Positions 24,968 to 36,190 of a stretch of 64,000 bases of DNA are shown here, piece by piece. Every line of letters starts with the position of its first letter. Positions within the stretch are counted from its first letter, which is position 1. Where the stretch lies: positions 17,393,919-17,457,918 of the forward strand of contig NC_087076.1 of NCBI RefSeq assembly GCF_026151205.1, written 5' to 3'. The notes under the pieces are model-generated. The model was given only the letters and a program-made list of their open reading frames with translations, did not search any database and was not told where the DNA came from. Source of the DNA: Bolinopsis microptera (taxonomy: Eukaryota > Ctenophora > Tentaculata > Lobata > Bolinopsidae). The translations under genes and the position numbers were made by a program.

Positions 24968-25690
24968 TTAAAGTTGTAATTATGCCACTCATTATCGAAC
25001 CTGCTTTGGGCATCTAGAAGAGATTGGTTTAGCCTTGATTTGATTGAATTGCAGGATGTGTTCACAAAGTCAGGTTTATTCTGTGGATTGGAGTCCTTCA
25101 ATCCACAGGTGGTATTAGACGGTCATCCCTCAGTTCAGACATGTTAAGTAAAGAGTAGAGAGATATGGGTACCCTATATTTCACTATTTTAAAAAGTTCA
25201 GTTATAGTACGGAGTCTGTAAAGATTATGAACAGTAAGGAGTTTATGACTGTTAAATAATGGTTTGGTTGATTCCTTGGAATAGAATTCAGCTCCTAGTT
25301 TTTGACAACATAAGGGTCTAACAAGTTTATTATGAACTACCGATTGAGAGAGGACACACTTTCCACATGGTTTAACACGCGGATTTACAGAGTTATCAGC
25401 ATTAGAGTCATGTTTACTCAGTATTTTACATTGAATAGGTCTAGAACGAGCTCATGTTTTGAATTTGTTTTGGTATGAGTTTGTATCTCCAAAAATTATT
25501 CTAATACATCTCTTCTGTGTTAAGAATACAGGGTTGGTAACTTGGTTAGAGACACCACCCCATACTGAGATGGCAAACGTAAGGTGTGATTCAAATAGTG
25601 TGTGGTATATCTGCTTGTGCAGTTTTATAGGTAGACAGTTTTTTAAGCGGTAAATACCGCATATTTTCAAACTTAAAAATGTTATATGAG
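24968..25690 (-). pseudogene. LINE ORF2 3' fragment, split by TTAA element
   Basis: Minus-strand remnants of a CR1/jockey-like ORF2 C-terminus: a YRLKNCLPIKLHKQIYHTLF block then SHLTFAISVWG and LTQKRCIRIIFG (the region after the reverse transcriptase fingers), then LYRLRTITELFKIVKYRVP and a FDNEWHNYNF end. Frame breaks and stops are present. Across the TTAA insertion the frame appears to resume at 22902 with NSFGPC and a TAG near 22885. Confidence 0.75.
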
Positions 25691-25999
25691 TTAAAAGATT
25701 CTTTTATGTTCTGATTCCGACTAAAAGCAGGTAGGTAGCAAACATTCATTAGGAGAGTTGAATTTATTTGGGGACAAAATTAATTTCTCCATGATCTAGT
25801 CAACTAGATAGATTGGAAAGCAATAAAGTTTAAAAATGATCTCCTGTTATATCATTGAGCAGGCAACCTTTGATCATAACTTTGGGGGTGCTAGAAGCAG
25901 CAATGTTATGGCCTAATTAAAAAAATTAGAAATACAGAGACCATGCACACATCTGAAAGGGAAATGACGCACATCTTAAGGGGCCCGCTATTAACTGCT

Positions 26000-26178
26000 G
26001 CAATCGCGCCCACGCATTGCGCGCGCTGTTTGCAGCAGTTAGTAGCAGTTTTCAGTAGTTGTGAGCGGCGTGCGTTGCGCAGTAAAGACACGCATAAAAC
26101 TGCTGCTAACTTGCTGCAAACTGCTACTAACTGCTGCAAACGGCGGGCGCAATGCGTGGGCGCGATTGGAGCAGTAAG
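26000..26178. repeat. Foldback with GCAGTTAGTA simple repeats
   Basis: The left arm (about 26000-26056, gctgcaatcgcgcccacgca ... gcagcagttagtagcagttt) is nearly the reverse complement of 26120-26178. The same (GCAGTTAGTA)-type array continues at 26944-27035, beyond the inserted element. Confidence 0.75.
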
Positions 26179-26943
26179 CCCATATCCACATAATTAAAAA
26201 TTTCCTCCCAAACCCAGTTTCAGACCCTTCTGTGGCCCACTTGCTTCGCTCGCTGTGGCACGCTCGCTTCGCTCGCAGCGGCTAAGTTACTTTTCCAACA
26301 GGGGCGTGCGCAGGATTTTTAAAAGGGGTGGGCTCCGAGGCTATTTGTATTGCAGCAGGGGCTCGGGGGTGCAGCCCCCGGAAAATTTTAACTGGATTAT
26401 ATACTAAACCAATAGGATCAAGGATATCAATAGAAAATTTTCAAAGTAGTCGATTATGGATTAGACACTCGGTAATATTTTGGATTCAAAACATTGGACA
26501 AATTAAAATTAAAGATCGCACGAATTTTAAGTCATTTAGAGAGGAAAAATTTCCTCTCGATACCCGATTTTTTTTTTTAATTTGAAAATTCAATTAATCA
26601 TTATATATATAAATCAAGCGTTACATTTCAGCCATGCAAAATTACAATGACATATTTTGATTACTAAATGATAAATGGTACTGCAATATAAGTTGCTTAA
26701 TGTTTGGCCGGATGACAACTAACGAGAAAAATAAACTTGATTATATAATAATTAATTCGGCTGAACCAACACATAGCAAGAGCCACATTAACGTTGGGGC
26801 CGTCAATGATTGAACTGCTCTTTGCAAACTGCAATTGTCAGTCGCTAACCAAGAAATTTCCTCTCAGATGCCAAAAATTTCCTCATTCTTCCCAAATTTC
26901 CTTCCAGATATCTGTTGGGTTTGCCAACTTTGTGGATTTGGGG
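26179..26943. mobile_element. Second copy of CCCATATCC transposon family
   Basis: Ends CCCATATCCACA and TGTGGATTTGGG. Flanks GCAGTAAG (26171-26178) and GCAGTTAG (26944-26951) match at 7 of 8, supporting an 8-bp target duplication. It shares with 15515-16676 the ctcgcttcgctcgc words, the gcagcccccggaaaatttt hairpin and aaatttcct words near both ends. 765 bp, non-coding. Confidence 0.8.
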
Positions 26944-27035
26944 CAGTTAGTAGCAATTAGTAGCAGTTAGTAGCAGTTAGCAGCAGTTAGTAGCAGTTAG
27001 CAGCCGTTAGTAGCAGTTAGTAGCAGTTTCTTTGC
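26944..27035 (+). repeat. GCAGTTAGTA-type short tandem array
   Basis: About nine degenerate units of gcagttagta, with gcagttagcagcagttag variants. It is the displaced right part of the foldback at 26000-26178. Confidence 0.85.
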
Positions 27036-27182
27036 ACTTTGGTCCTCCTGTGAACACACTGGACACTGGTGGTGGGATCACTACCCCATGTGCCTACCGG
27101 CTGCCCGGGTCAATGAAGCAGTCAAGATTCATGTTATGTTAAACATTCTCAAACAACAAATGTTGGAACTCTCACAATGATT

Positions 27183-27280
27183 ACCTGAGGACCCCAGGCT
27201 ATTATGTTCATTAACCGAATAGAGATTAGGCGGAATGACAGGCTGAGCGCGGCCCAGTAATCACAATGAAAGATCGAAAA
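27183..27280 (+). repeat. Dispersed repeat shared with 40283-40390
   Basis: Both loci contain a gaggaccccaggct-like start and a tgacaggctgagcgc...gcccagtaat-like core. They are diverged, so this is an older family. Class unknown. Confidence 0.5.
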
Positions 27281-27341
27281 TAGATTTAAAAAAACACAAT
27301 TGAAAGATTCAAAAAAAACGAACATGAATTTGTATTAGACA

Positions 27342-27701
27342 ATTTGACCAAAACCCATAATCATGGGTAGAGTGGAGCGCTGCCAGTGTCTCTCTTTCCC
27401 AAACAAAAGGCAATGATATCAATTTGAATGACCGTTATCAAATGCAAAATGATACCGAGAATGAAATCGGTCGCTCGCTTTTCCCACTCATTCATGGCTT
27501 ACGAATTGTAATAAGTTTCGATTTATAACATGTAATCTATTTCAATTGTAAATGAATGGGAAAAGCGAGCGACCGATTTCATTCTCGGTATCATTTTGCA
27601 TTTGATAACGGTCATTCAAATTGATATCATTGCCTTTTGTTTGGGAAAGAGAGACACTGGCAGCGCTCCACTCTACCCATGATTATGGGTTTTGGTCAAA
27701 T
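27342..27701. repeat. Perfect 145-bp inverted repeat, 70-bp spacer
   Basis: The left arm 27342-27486 and right arm 27557-27701 are, by eye, exact reverse complements (outer end atttgaccaaaacccataat, inner end gctcgcttttccca). The spacer is 70 bp. No coding frame or obvious target duplication. Arm identity implies recent origin, gene conversion or selection for a hairpin. Confidence 0.92.
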
Positions 27702-29100
27702 ATCATCTCTTTTTTATTATAATGTCAGGGTACTTTACAAAGCCGAAATGTAAACTCATAACTTCATTAATATTAATAAGGAGGTGATTTCAACGATTTC
27801 GAAATTTTTCCTTTAAAAACATTTCCTTGTGTTTAGGTAAGCATATCGGTCGATCACTGACTGAATATGCCACTTTATACTCATTGAAGTTGGCATTAAA
27901 TTCATATATAATGACATTAAACTGTCGTGGCAAAGCAGAATTTGTTCAAAATCACGAATGAGCAAAATTTTAACCTTTCGAACGTGCAAACCTTGAGCGG
28001 AAGTTGCGTGCGCATCCAATATTGAATCACCTTAAATTTTTGCATGATGGTGTTTTAGATATAGTTTGATAAGCATGCAAAGTTTCAAAGTATTTCAAGA
28101 AGAACTGTAATCACAACGGCACTCCAAAGTTGACGGAAATTGGTGAAAACAGCAATTTTCAGTGATTTTAGCAATTTTCTATCAATTTGGGCGTGTCCCC
28201 ACGTGTGCAACTTCTCGATTTTCAACTTTAAAACTAGCCTATGACACAATTTAGAGCTTTAGGAAGCAAAATTGAGCTCCACAACCCAAGGGATGGTGCA
28301 ACACCAGAGAATACTAGAACGTAAAATTAGCGTTTTTATAAAATTATTCTTTAAAAAAGCACTAACTTCAATAGCGAATATCTTTATGAAGGAGCAAGCT
28401 AGAAAAACTTTCCGGTAGATTTTCAGAATGCTTAAACAATTATCTAACTTCAATATGTCCTCAAATTTTGAATAAAATTACTCCTTAATGGCGTAAATTC
28501 GATTTGAAAAATGATAACTTTGTGAAAAATCAAGCTTTAAAAATGGTTAACTTGATGACGTCATCAAGTGGTGATGATGACGTTGAATTACTTTTTAACA
28601 TAATGTAAACTAAAGTCTAAACAATGATCTTCAAGACCTGTGGTCCGAAATGGCTGTATCTTTTATACTTTAGAATCTACGGACACTTAAATACAGGCTA
28701 TAATTCACTGGCAAAGCGTCTATCCCTGAATATATATATGTATATACTTATATATATATGTATGTATATATCACGACAATCTGTCGTAAAACAGGGGTTC
28801 TAGAAAAGCCATTTCCCGATGCTCCTGAAACTTGAAACTTTTTTACAGTCGATTAGGTGAACGTCTAGACGCCCTGCAAAGTTTCAGATCTCTAACTCTA
28901 TTTTAACATGGTTTTTAAGGCACCTGAATATGGCGATTTCGGGTTTTTTACCGAATTTCGTATAACAGTGCTGGCGCGTATTTTATGCAAATTTTTAAAA
29001 AATCTCAACATAACTATTTCTTATTTCTGTCATCTTTGACATCAAATTAGAATGTTTTGAACTAAAAATAAATCTGCTGAACGACTTCCGATGAGTCTTA
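27702..29100. other. No gene seen; AT-rich
   Basis: Contains a TA/TATG microsatellite at 28727-28770 and a tgatgacgtcatcaagtggtg stretch near 28555. Weak frames have no recognisable domain. Confidence 0.4.
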
Positions 29101-29112
29101 ATGCCTGAAAAA

Positions 29113-29175
29113 CTCCTGCCGGAGGCGTCGGCCTTCGGCCGCCGCCTCCGGCCGGAGTGCACGCTTCGCGTGCAC
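29113..29175. other. Two abutting GC-rich hairpins
   Basis: Hairpin 1: arms 29113-29133 and 29137-29157 (ctcctgccggaggcg... against ...cgcctccggccggag) with a TTC loop closed by C-G. Hairpin 2: GTGCACGC, TTC, GCGTGCAC at 29157-29175. Both would give UUC(G)-type tight loops in RNA. They lie in an otherwise AT-rich region, just before a run of aaagggggta repeats (29199-29260). Confidence 0.8.
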
Positions 29176-29341
29176 GAAAGAGGCTTCCGACGTGTACCAA
29201 AGGGGGTGTAAAGGGGGTATAATAGTAAAGGGGGTACAATAGTAAAGAGGGTACATAGTATACCCCCAATAAAGACACCGCTCGTGCTTGCCAGCACTGT
29301 GATTTTAAAGAAGAGTATATTATTGCCCACACTAAGGGACG

Positions 29342-29455
29342 GCGAATAATTTGATTCACGATGTCAATCCTTCGCATCTCGCCGATCTGGTTGCGAGAAG
29401 CATTATTGGATGCGCGCGCGCGACCCAGTAGTGCATCGCGCTACAAGCGAATAAT
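29342..29455 (+). repeat. Repeat family with ttgattcacgatgtcaatcc motif
   Basis: A copy of the motif pair seen at 10671-10855 and 11433-11552: ttgattcacgatgtcaatcc ... gatgcgcgcgcgcgaccc ... catcgcgctacaag. Class unknown. Confidence 0.75.
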
Positions 29456-29536
29456 AAGTTCGATTATTTGCTATTCTTATTTAATGAGAAGTAAAATTAT
29501 TCAAACAATATACACATAATTGTCACAATAACCCTT

Positions 29537-29912
29537 AATTGACGATGTCAATTCATGGCAGCTCGGCGCGGCACAGTAGCGCATCTCGCCGATCTAGCTG
29601 TGAGAAGCCTCATTGAGTGCGCGGCGCGGCACAGTAACGCATCGCGCTACAACAATGACCCTATATTAGGTAGTGCGTTGACGGATGTTACTCGTATAAA
29701 TTTCTTCGAAGTAGCGTGCGCCGCTTTCTTCTCGAAATGTTGCCCGATGGCAAGTGCTACGAAGTAGCGCGCGCCGGGCCAGACCATTAACATGTAACAA
29801 TGGTCAACACGATGCGTTACTGCGCCGCGCACTCAATGAGGCTTCTCACAGATCGGCGAGATGCGCTACTGTGCTGCGCCGAGCTGCCATGAATTGACAT
29901 TGTCAATTAATC
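29537..29912. mobile_element. Inverted-repeat element, ~110-bp arms
   Basis: The left arm (29537-29650, gacgatgtcaattcatggca ... ctcattgagtgcgcggcgcg) is nearly the reverse complement of 29805-29912, ending attgacattgtcaattaa. The arms belong to the same motif family as 10.5-11.5 kb. The ~155-bp centre has no gene; the short frame across it is spurious. Confidence 0.8.
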
Positions 29913-32639
29913 TTACTCTTTACTAAATGATAATATGAATAATAATAAGAAATCAAGTAATTGAATCGGGAATCCCATATAGATTACGTACAATTTCATC
30001 GTGATACTTTGGAATATACGATTTTCCTTGAAAATATGCGGATAAGGGTTTATTTACAAAATATTTGTTTCGCTTCTCTATAAATTACACTCTAACAGCT
30101 TCGAGATAAGTACATTTAATTATGTTTTGTAAAACAGTTGAAAAAAGGTCACGACATTATAACAATAAACTGTAACTTAACAAATACTCTGCCACACAAA
30201 ACTATCTCCCACACACAAAAAACATTAAATCCTTTTGATTTGCTCAAAATAAGAAAGCAATCACACTTTAAATTTAAAACAATTTGTAAGAACACGTGTC
30301 AAAGTTAACGGTATTCAATATTCACGTGCCAACGTTATCAGTCCTCAGTCTTCAGGCACGTGTAACAACAGTAGTAAATTATTGGACAGGGATATCTGAA
30401 ATTCTGGTCTCCTGACAGCAAATTCTCCCCGTCTCCCTCTGTCCACTCTTCAGTACTTCGGTTAAACGAACTGTCTGGATGTGGAATCAAGGTTTTTAAA
30501 TGATATTTCCTTGCGTTCTAAAACAATGTTTGAATAAATTATCGTGCTCTGGACCACAGAAATTTCTATTTTACGTTGTTGAAACTTGGAACTGTGCAAC
30601 ACGAGATAGCAATGTGTTTGAAAGAAATTGTATTAAGCATTTGCAACTTATTTCGTTAGTTTGCAGGTGCATAACCCAAAAGTTTACTAAATTTTTACCG
30701 CGCGCCGTATGTATTTAAATTTATTACATACCTTCATCATCAAACAATTCCACAATTTCACTATCACAAAATTCGCAACAGCTTGCCATTTCCTATTGGC
30801 AAACTACGATCCGCTTCTCTCTCTATTTCACTTTCACATTTACTTTCACTTTCACTTTCATTACTGGTCTAGTCTCACTATCACAGTCTCTTTTTCTCTC
30901 TTTCTTCACGCCTCCCAGTTATCTTCAAGGATCATGGTAGCTTTTTTGATACTTAACTTTTGCGTTCGTTTATCTTTTGGGGTCTATATGAACACATGTT
31001 AATAAAATAGACTTTCCTTATCTTTTATCTAACTTTTCAAGTTTTGTATCGTGACAATTTTTAAATTATCTGTCAAAAACTACCTTGACTTTAACAACTC
31101 ATGTCAGTTTGTTCGGCGTATCAGTTTTGTTCGGTTTGTCAGTGTTTGATCAGTTTGTCACTTTTTTCAGATTGTCACTGTGTCAGTTTATCAGTTATCA
31201 TTTATTCAGTTTGTCACTTTTTCAGTTATTACCTTTATGATGAGCAGCATGGCTATGAGGCCGGCATGTGTGGGGGACCCAGACTCAGTATCGAGAAGAT
31301 TACTTCACCATAAGCCACTGAATCGCGCCTACCTAGAGATACCGTGTAGATCGTTCGGTACCGTGCGGCTTCTTTTGTTCTCGCTGTATCATGTCCTCAT
31401 CCTAGGAGAAGTGTTAGAGTTGCAGATTCTTTGTAAAATCCGGATTTGGAATATTATTTATGTTGTCGCATAGTTGAAATGGTTTTTTATTTAAGTTCCT
31501 CTTGAATAATTCCTTTTTCCTGAATAAGTCCTTTCCTGATAAGACATTTTTCTTTCGTCATCAAAACGGGATCAATAGAAATTTACCAAGAAAACAGCGA
31601 GATGTTTGTTTTTAAAAGAAAGGTTGCACATTGAAATGTAATGTGTCTGTGATCTGTGAACCAATAATTGCATATTTATTATTTGATGTTTTCTTAAAGC
31701 TAGGACAATAAACCTTGTGTTTCACAAAAAAAAAAAAATAAATAACAATAAAAAAAAAAAACCCTTTTTTTTTTTTTTTTCTGTATTTGGCTCTAGTTCA
31801 CTGATCATCGTCTCGTCCTGTGCACCCCGCGTTGCTTTACACCTCACTCTTCTAAAAATAATATAACTTTTTTTTTCAAAACTTTTTGAAACAACAAGGA
31901 AAAAACAATCAACATGAATTTTCATCGATGTAGATTAAATATAGCATAACCGTTTTGAATTAAAAACGAATTGTTCAAAGAAATAGAACAAGGTAGTTGG
32001 TAACAACACTTACACCGTTATCAATCACTAATTTTTGGAACCGTACATCGTGGCCAGTACTTGGTCGGGGGTGTATCCATTACGATATATTAAATCCACA
32101 GCTGTAAGTTATTTCCTTGTGTTATGGTTACCGTAATTATTCATTTTCTATAGTTTAATTATTTACTGTGTTTTTGTTTTGGATGGAAAAATTCGTAGGC
32201 TCCACTTTCAAAAATGGGGTTTCCAATATCCATATAGATTTTATCTCGGAAAATACGATGTTTGAATTTCTTGTCTTATATAAGATCATATAAAATTAGG
32301 ACAATCCTCTAAAACAACAAATAGTTGTCACCTGTAATAGAGTACGCTCTTTCTCGGTAAGGTCATGTCCTCGAAACAAACCCAGAGTTTAAAGTCAAAC
32401 CCCACCCCTATACGCGCATCGTGTTTTTTTTTCATCCGCAACACGTCTTACATCTGAGTGTAAGCGTGGTGCTGGGATGGTACCTCAGTTAGTTACATAC
32501 CCTCCCTTGAAACGCTACTCGACTTCTCTAGCGAGATCTGTTGTCGATCTAGCACTCTCTCGCAGCTACTGCGCTCTCGCGCATGTTATATTCATTTATA
32601 ATTATGTAATTAAAGTTATTATATTTCGTAAACATTGAC
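29913..32639. other. No gene seen; pyrimidine-rich and poly-A/T tracts
   Basis: Contains tcactttcac-type pyrimidine repeats near 30825-30900 and gtttgtcagtt-type words at 31105-31225. At 31707-31725 an aataaa followed by A12, then a second A12 and T18, could be the 3' end of a retroposed copy. No supported gene. Confidence 0.4.
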
Positions 32640-32925
32640 TGGAGTATAATCCAGTCCCCCAAACAAACAATTCAAACAAATCAGGGTATACAGGATGGTT
32701 ACACTCTGGACTTATAAACCTCCCCAAACAAACAAAACAAAACCAAACAGGTAACAACAGGATGGTTAAAACAGAGACTTATAAACCGTCCCCAAACTAA
32801 AGAAAACAAACAAACAGGTGTAACACAGGATGGTTTATTATATCACAGGACTTATAAACCAGTACCCATAACAAACAAAACAACAAACAGGGTAACACAG
32901 GTTGGTTTTTTTAACACATGGCTTT
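32640..32925 (+). repeat. Degenerate ~60-bp minisatellite
   Basis: About four and a half units of ccccaaacaaacaaaacaa ... ggtaacacaggatggtt ... gacttataaacc, with substantial divergence between units. Confidence 0.8.
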
Positions 32926-35327
32926 ACAATGTGTACCAAACGAATCAATACATCGTCATACATGTGAGTTGAATGTTCTTGAATTTAAACTTTGAAACTT
33001 GTTTTGTATCTATTTTTACCTACCTGATTTTAAAGATATAACTACTCAGAGAAAATATTTACGACTAGATTGACCTGGACTTGTGTGCACCCATTTAAAA
33101 CAACACGCGTACACATATACTCAAGCATCGCATACCGCATGAACACTACCAGTGAATACCACAATCCACACAATCATTCACAAAATTTCGGCCTGCATGG
33201 TGATTCATATAGAAGAAGTGGGGGAAAAAGTGCTGTATTAAGTTATTGTCAGCAAACTCTTTGTGATATGGTGTGAGCCTGGATTATTAATAGTATTCTG
33301 GTTTTCCTGGTAATGAGCTGATATTGGTACCTAAACTAATCGCACCTTCTGGAGCAATACGCTTGCTCGTGCACTTTACAACTTGCACGTGCTCGCTCGT
33401 GATACAATTGCATGTGGTCTGGATTATTCTTGGCATTTTAGATGTTCTGAGCTTGCTCTTCGTATCAGATATTATTCCAGAATATTCGTTTTGATTGTGT
33501 GGGATCCAATTGATGTTGAACAAATACGTTGTTCCATTTAATATCCTTACTCGTAACATCACCAAAGTTACTTATTTTTATGAGAAATTAAGCATCGATC
33601 TATTTGTTGTTCTAAAGCTATCTCATGATGCCATAACGTTTAAGTGGCAAAATGATTTAACGTAAGGACTTAGTACAGGTGAGCTATTTGGTTTTTACCT
33701 TTTGTTCACCGCGCCAAACAACCTTTAGTTGTATTTGAAAACAGTTGTATTTGAAAACAGAAGTTGAAACACGTCCAAATTCAGGATAAAAGTAAAATAC
33801 GATTCAATTGTTACGCGCGTCGCACTGATACTTTATAGTCTATATGCATCATTAATTGTAAGTGTTAGGTAGTAACTATGTCTCTAATGTACAAAATGAA
33901 TGATTAATGGCCAATGGCAGCAGAATAATTACTAAATAATTGCAACCATTTATCTAATTTTTTTTCCTTTCAACCGTTTTTTAACTGTGGGGAAAATAAT
34001 AACTCAATCTTTTTTTAAAAAGTCATCCATTTTTCATGACTGATGCTTTGTTGAGGTGAGTTTTGATCAGTGCCATTTATTATATGTGGCTCTTTAACCC
34101 ACAAGCTTGGTGTGTCAGGTGAGTTGCAGTGTGCATGATCGTGGCTGTATCATCAAGTTTACAAAAAAAAGGGCCGGGCAAACCAAAAAAACGTTTTCTT
34201 AACACGTTTTATAAAACGGTTAGCATTATTTATTAACCTTGAGGCGTTTTAATTTATTCTTTTTTTATGGTGTGTTTTTAGTTGATCAATATAAATCTTC
34301 TTCCTCCTAGTTTTTATCTAAATGTTTATTAGTTATTAGTTAATTAGTTTTTACCAGACCTTATACTCTACACCATTATCCACTGCCAATGCCATTTTAA
34401 TGGTGGGACGGCGTGAATGTTTCCCTTTTTTCTAACAGATTATTCGTAATCTCCTTCTTTTTCTCTGTTCTGGACGTCTTCTTGCTCATGTAAGCACTGA
34501 GCTTAGATCTGAAGTAGCTATTTAACGTTCACAACATGAACAATCTTAATTTTACTTCGAAATAATCCGTCTCTACTATATGCAATTGCAGAAGGCAATA
34601 TTTAAGTGCGGGAAAAAAGTGTGGAATTATTTTTGACTCCGTTCAGTCTTGGACTTGTAAGGGCCTACCAATCTGCGTTGGAAAACATTAGAAAGTTCAT
34701 GTATCACCAAAACAAAGTTGGTTGTCTTTTACCCAAAAATTTATGCCACTGAATTATTAAAATGGGTAAAATATTGGTATTACATTTTGCATGTATAGCT
34801 ACTCGGCAGTCTTATTTCCTTCAAAATCCAAAAATGCTTATAATTATATTTAGAAATTATCGATTCGCTATGATTTGACGGAAAGAATCTTCCCTTTCCT
34901 TCGGTTTATAATCTGGAGGGGGAAACTGGAGAGGGGGCTATTCGACTGAATTGGCTCCGGTTTAATTATCCGGTTACAGTCGGTTTAAACCTGATTAGGC
35001 CATGGAAACAGGAAATGTGCGAAAAAGTGCGGGAAAACGGCTAAATGGTGCGATTATCCGCACCCTGCCGCACTTATATGTTGCCTCTGATACGTTAGAT
35101 ATACGATTTCTATGATCGAAAACGAACATAAAATTAAATTAAAACTACCAATTCATCTTCTTAAAACTTAACTGCAACATATATACCAAAGGACGTGCAA
35201 ATTATTGTGAACGGAGCCACGGAATTAATGACAACAAATGTGTCAAACGGAATGTCAAGAAGGTTTTTATTGACAGACGGTGACAATTGTGACTATACAA
35301 TGGTATGGCTCTCCTCTAACCTCATTT
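32926..35327. other. No gene seen
   Basis: AT-rich with a few open frames up to 92 codons (for example 33287-33565) that lack recognisable motifs. Around 34905-35085 there are inverted words (ccggtt, gtgcgg/ccgcac) suggesting an old foldback. Confidence 0.35.
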
Positions 35328-35430
35328 GTAGGTTTACAACCTACCAGGACGCGCGCCGAGTTGGACTCGTCGACTGTTTCGCTGGTTCCAATTATATGGA
35401 ACAAGATATTTTACGAGTATCACCCGTTAA
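35328..35430 (+). repeat. Third copy of the 10.3/11.6-kb element end
   Basis: Reads gtaggtttacaacctacc, aggacgcgcgccga, ctcgtcgac, then gagtatcacccgttaa. These are the same blocks as 11563-11660 and the reverse of 10326-10436. Confidence 0.8.
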
Positions 35431-35817
35431 AAAACTCATCGGTCTTGTGATGATGGTATTTAGATATTAGAGCTCTTTAAAAACCGGTACCAGCCATTTG
35501 GCATTACCAGGATTACAGGATTAGCAAAATTTTATTTTGCTAGCAATTACAATCCGGTGTTAACCAAAGCATCAAAAAAATGATTAATGTTTGTCTAAAA
35601 ATTCGGTAAATGAAATCGATTTGAGATTAGTAGTACTACTTATTACTCCCTTTATATCCCTGCACTTACCGTTTTATTCCGGCCCGTTTAGCTTGCCAGG
35701 TCTATTCGGTGCTTTTGTTGAACTTTTGAAGAGCAATGAAGTTCTTCTACCAAGTTGTTAGGTACTGTCATCAGCAGTATAACGGTCCAGATCTGAAAAA
35801 GGGTATGGTTATTAGGT

Positions 35818-36190
35818 TATTATACGTGGTTACTGGGAGATTATGTGGTTACTGGGTTACTGTGGTTACTGTGGTACTGTGGTTTACTGAGGTTACTGAG
35901 GTTCTGTGGTTACTGTGGTTACCTGTGGTTACTGTGGTTTACTGTGGTTACTATGGTAATTTGGTAACTGTGGGTAACTGTGGTAACTGTGGGTAACTGT
36001 GGTAACTGTGGTAACGTGGTTACTGGTTATTGAAGGTTACTGTGGTTACTGTGGTTATTGTGGTTACTGTGGTTACTGTGGTTACTGTGGTTACTGTGGT
36101 TACTATGGTTATTATGGTAACTGTGGTAACTGTGGTAACTGTGGTTACTGAGGTTACTGAAGTAACTGTGGTAACTGTGGTCACAGTGTA
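35818..36190 (+). repeat. 9-bp GGTTACTGT minisatellite
   Basis: Long array of ggttactgt and its variants (ggtaactgt, ggttattgt, ggttactga). As 9 is a multiple of 3 it opens both strands as VTV/TVT repeats; these frames are not genes. Confidence 0.95.

Noticed and set aside
25943-26197. 84-codon Cys-rich frames on both strands
   Set aside because: They lie within the GCAGTTAGTA foldback; the cysteines come from the tgctgc/gcagca repeats.
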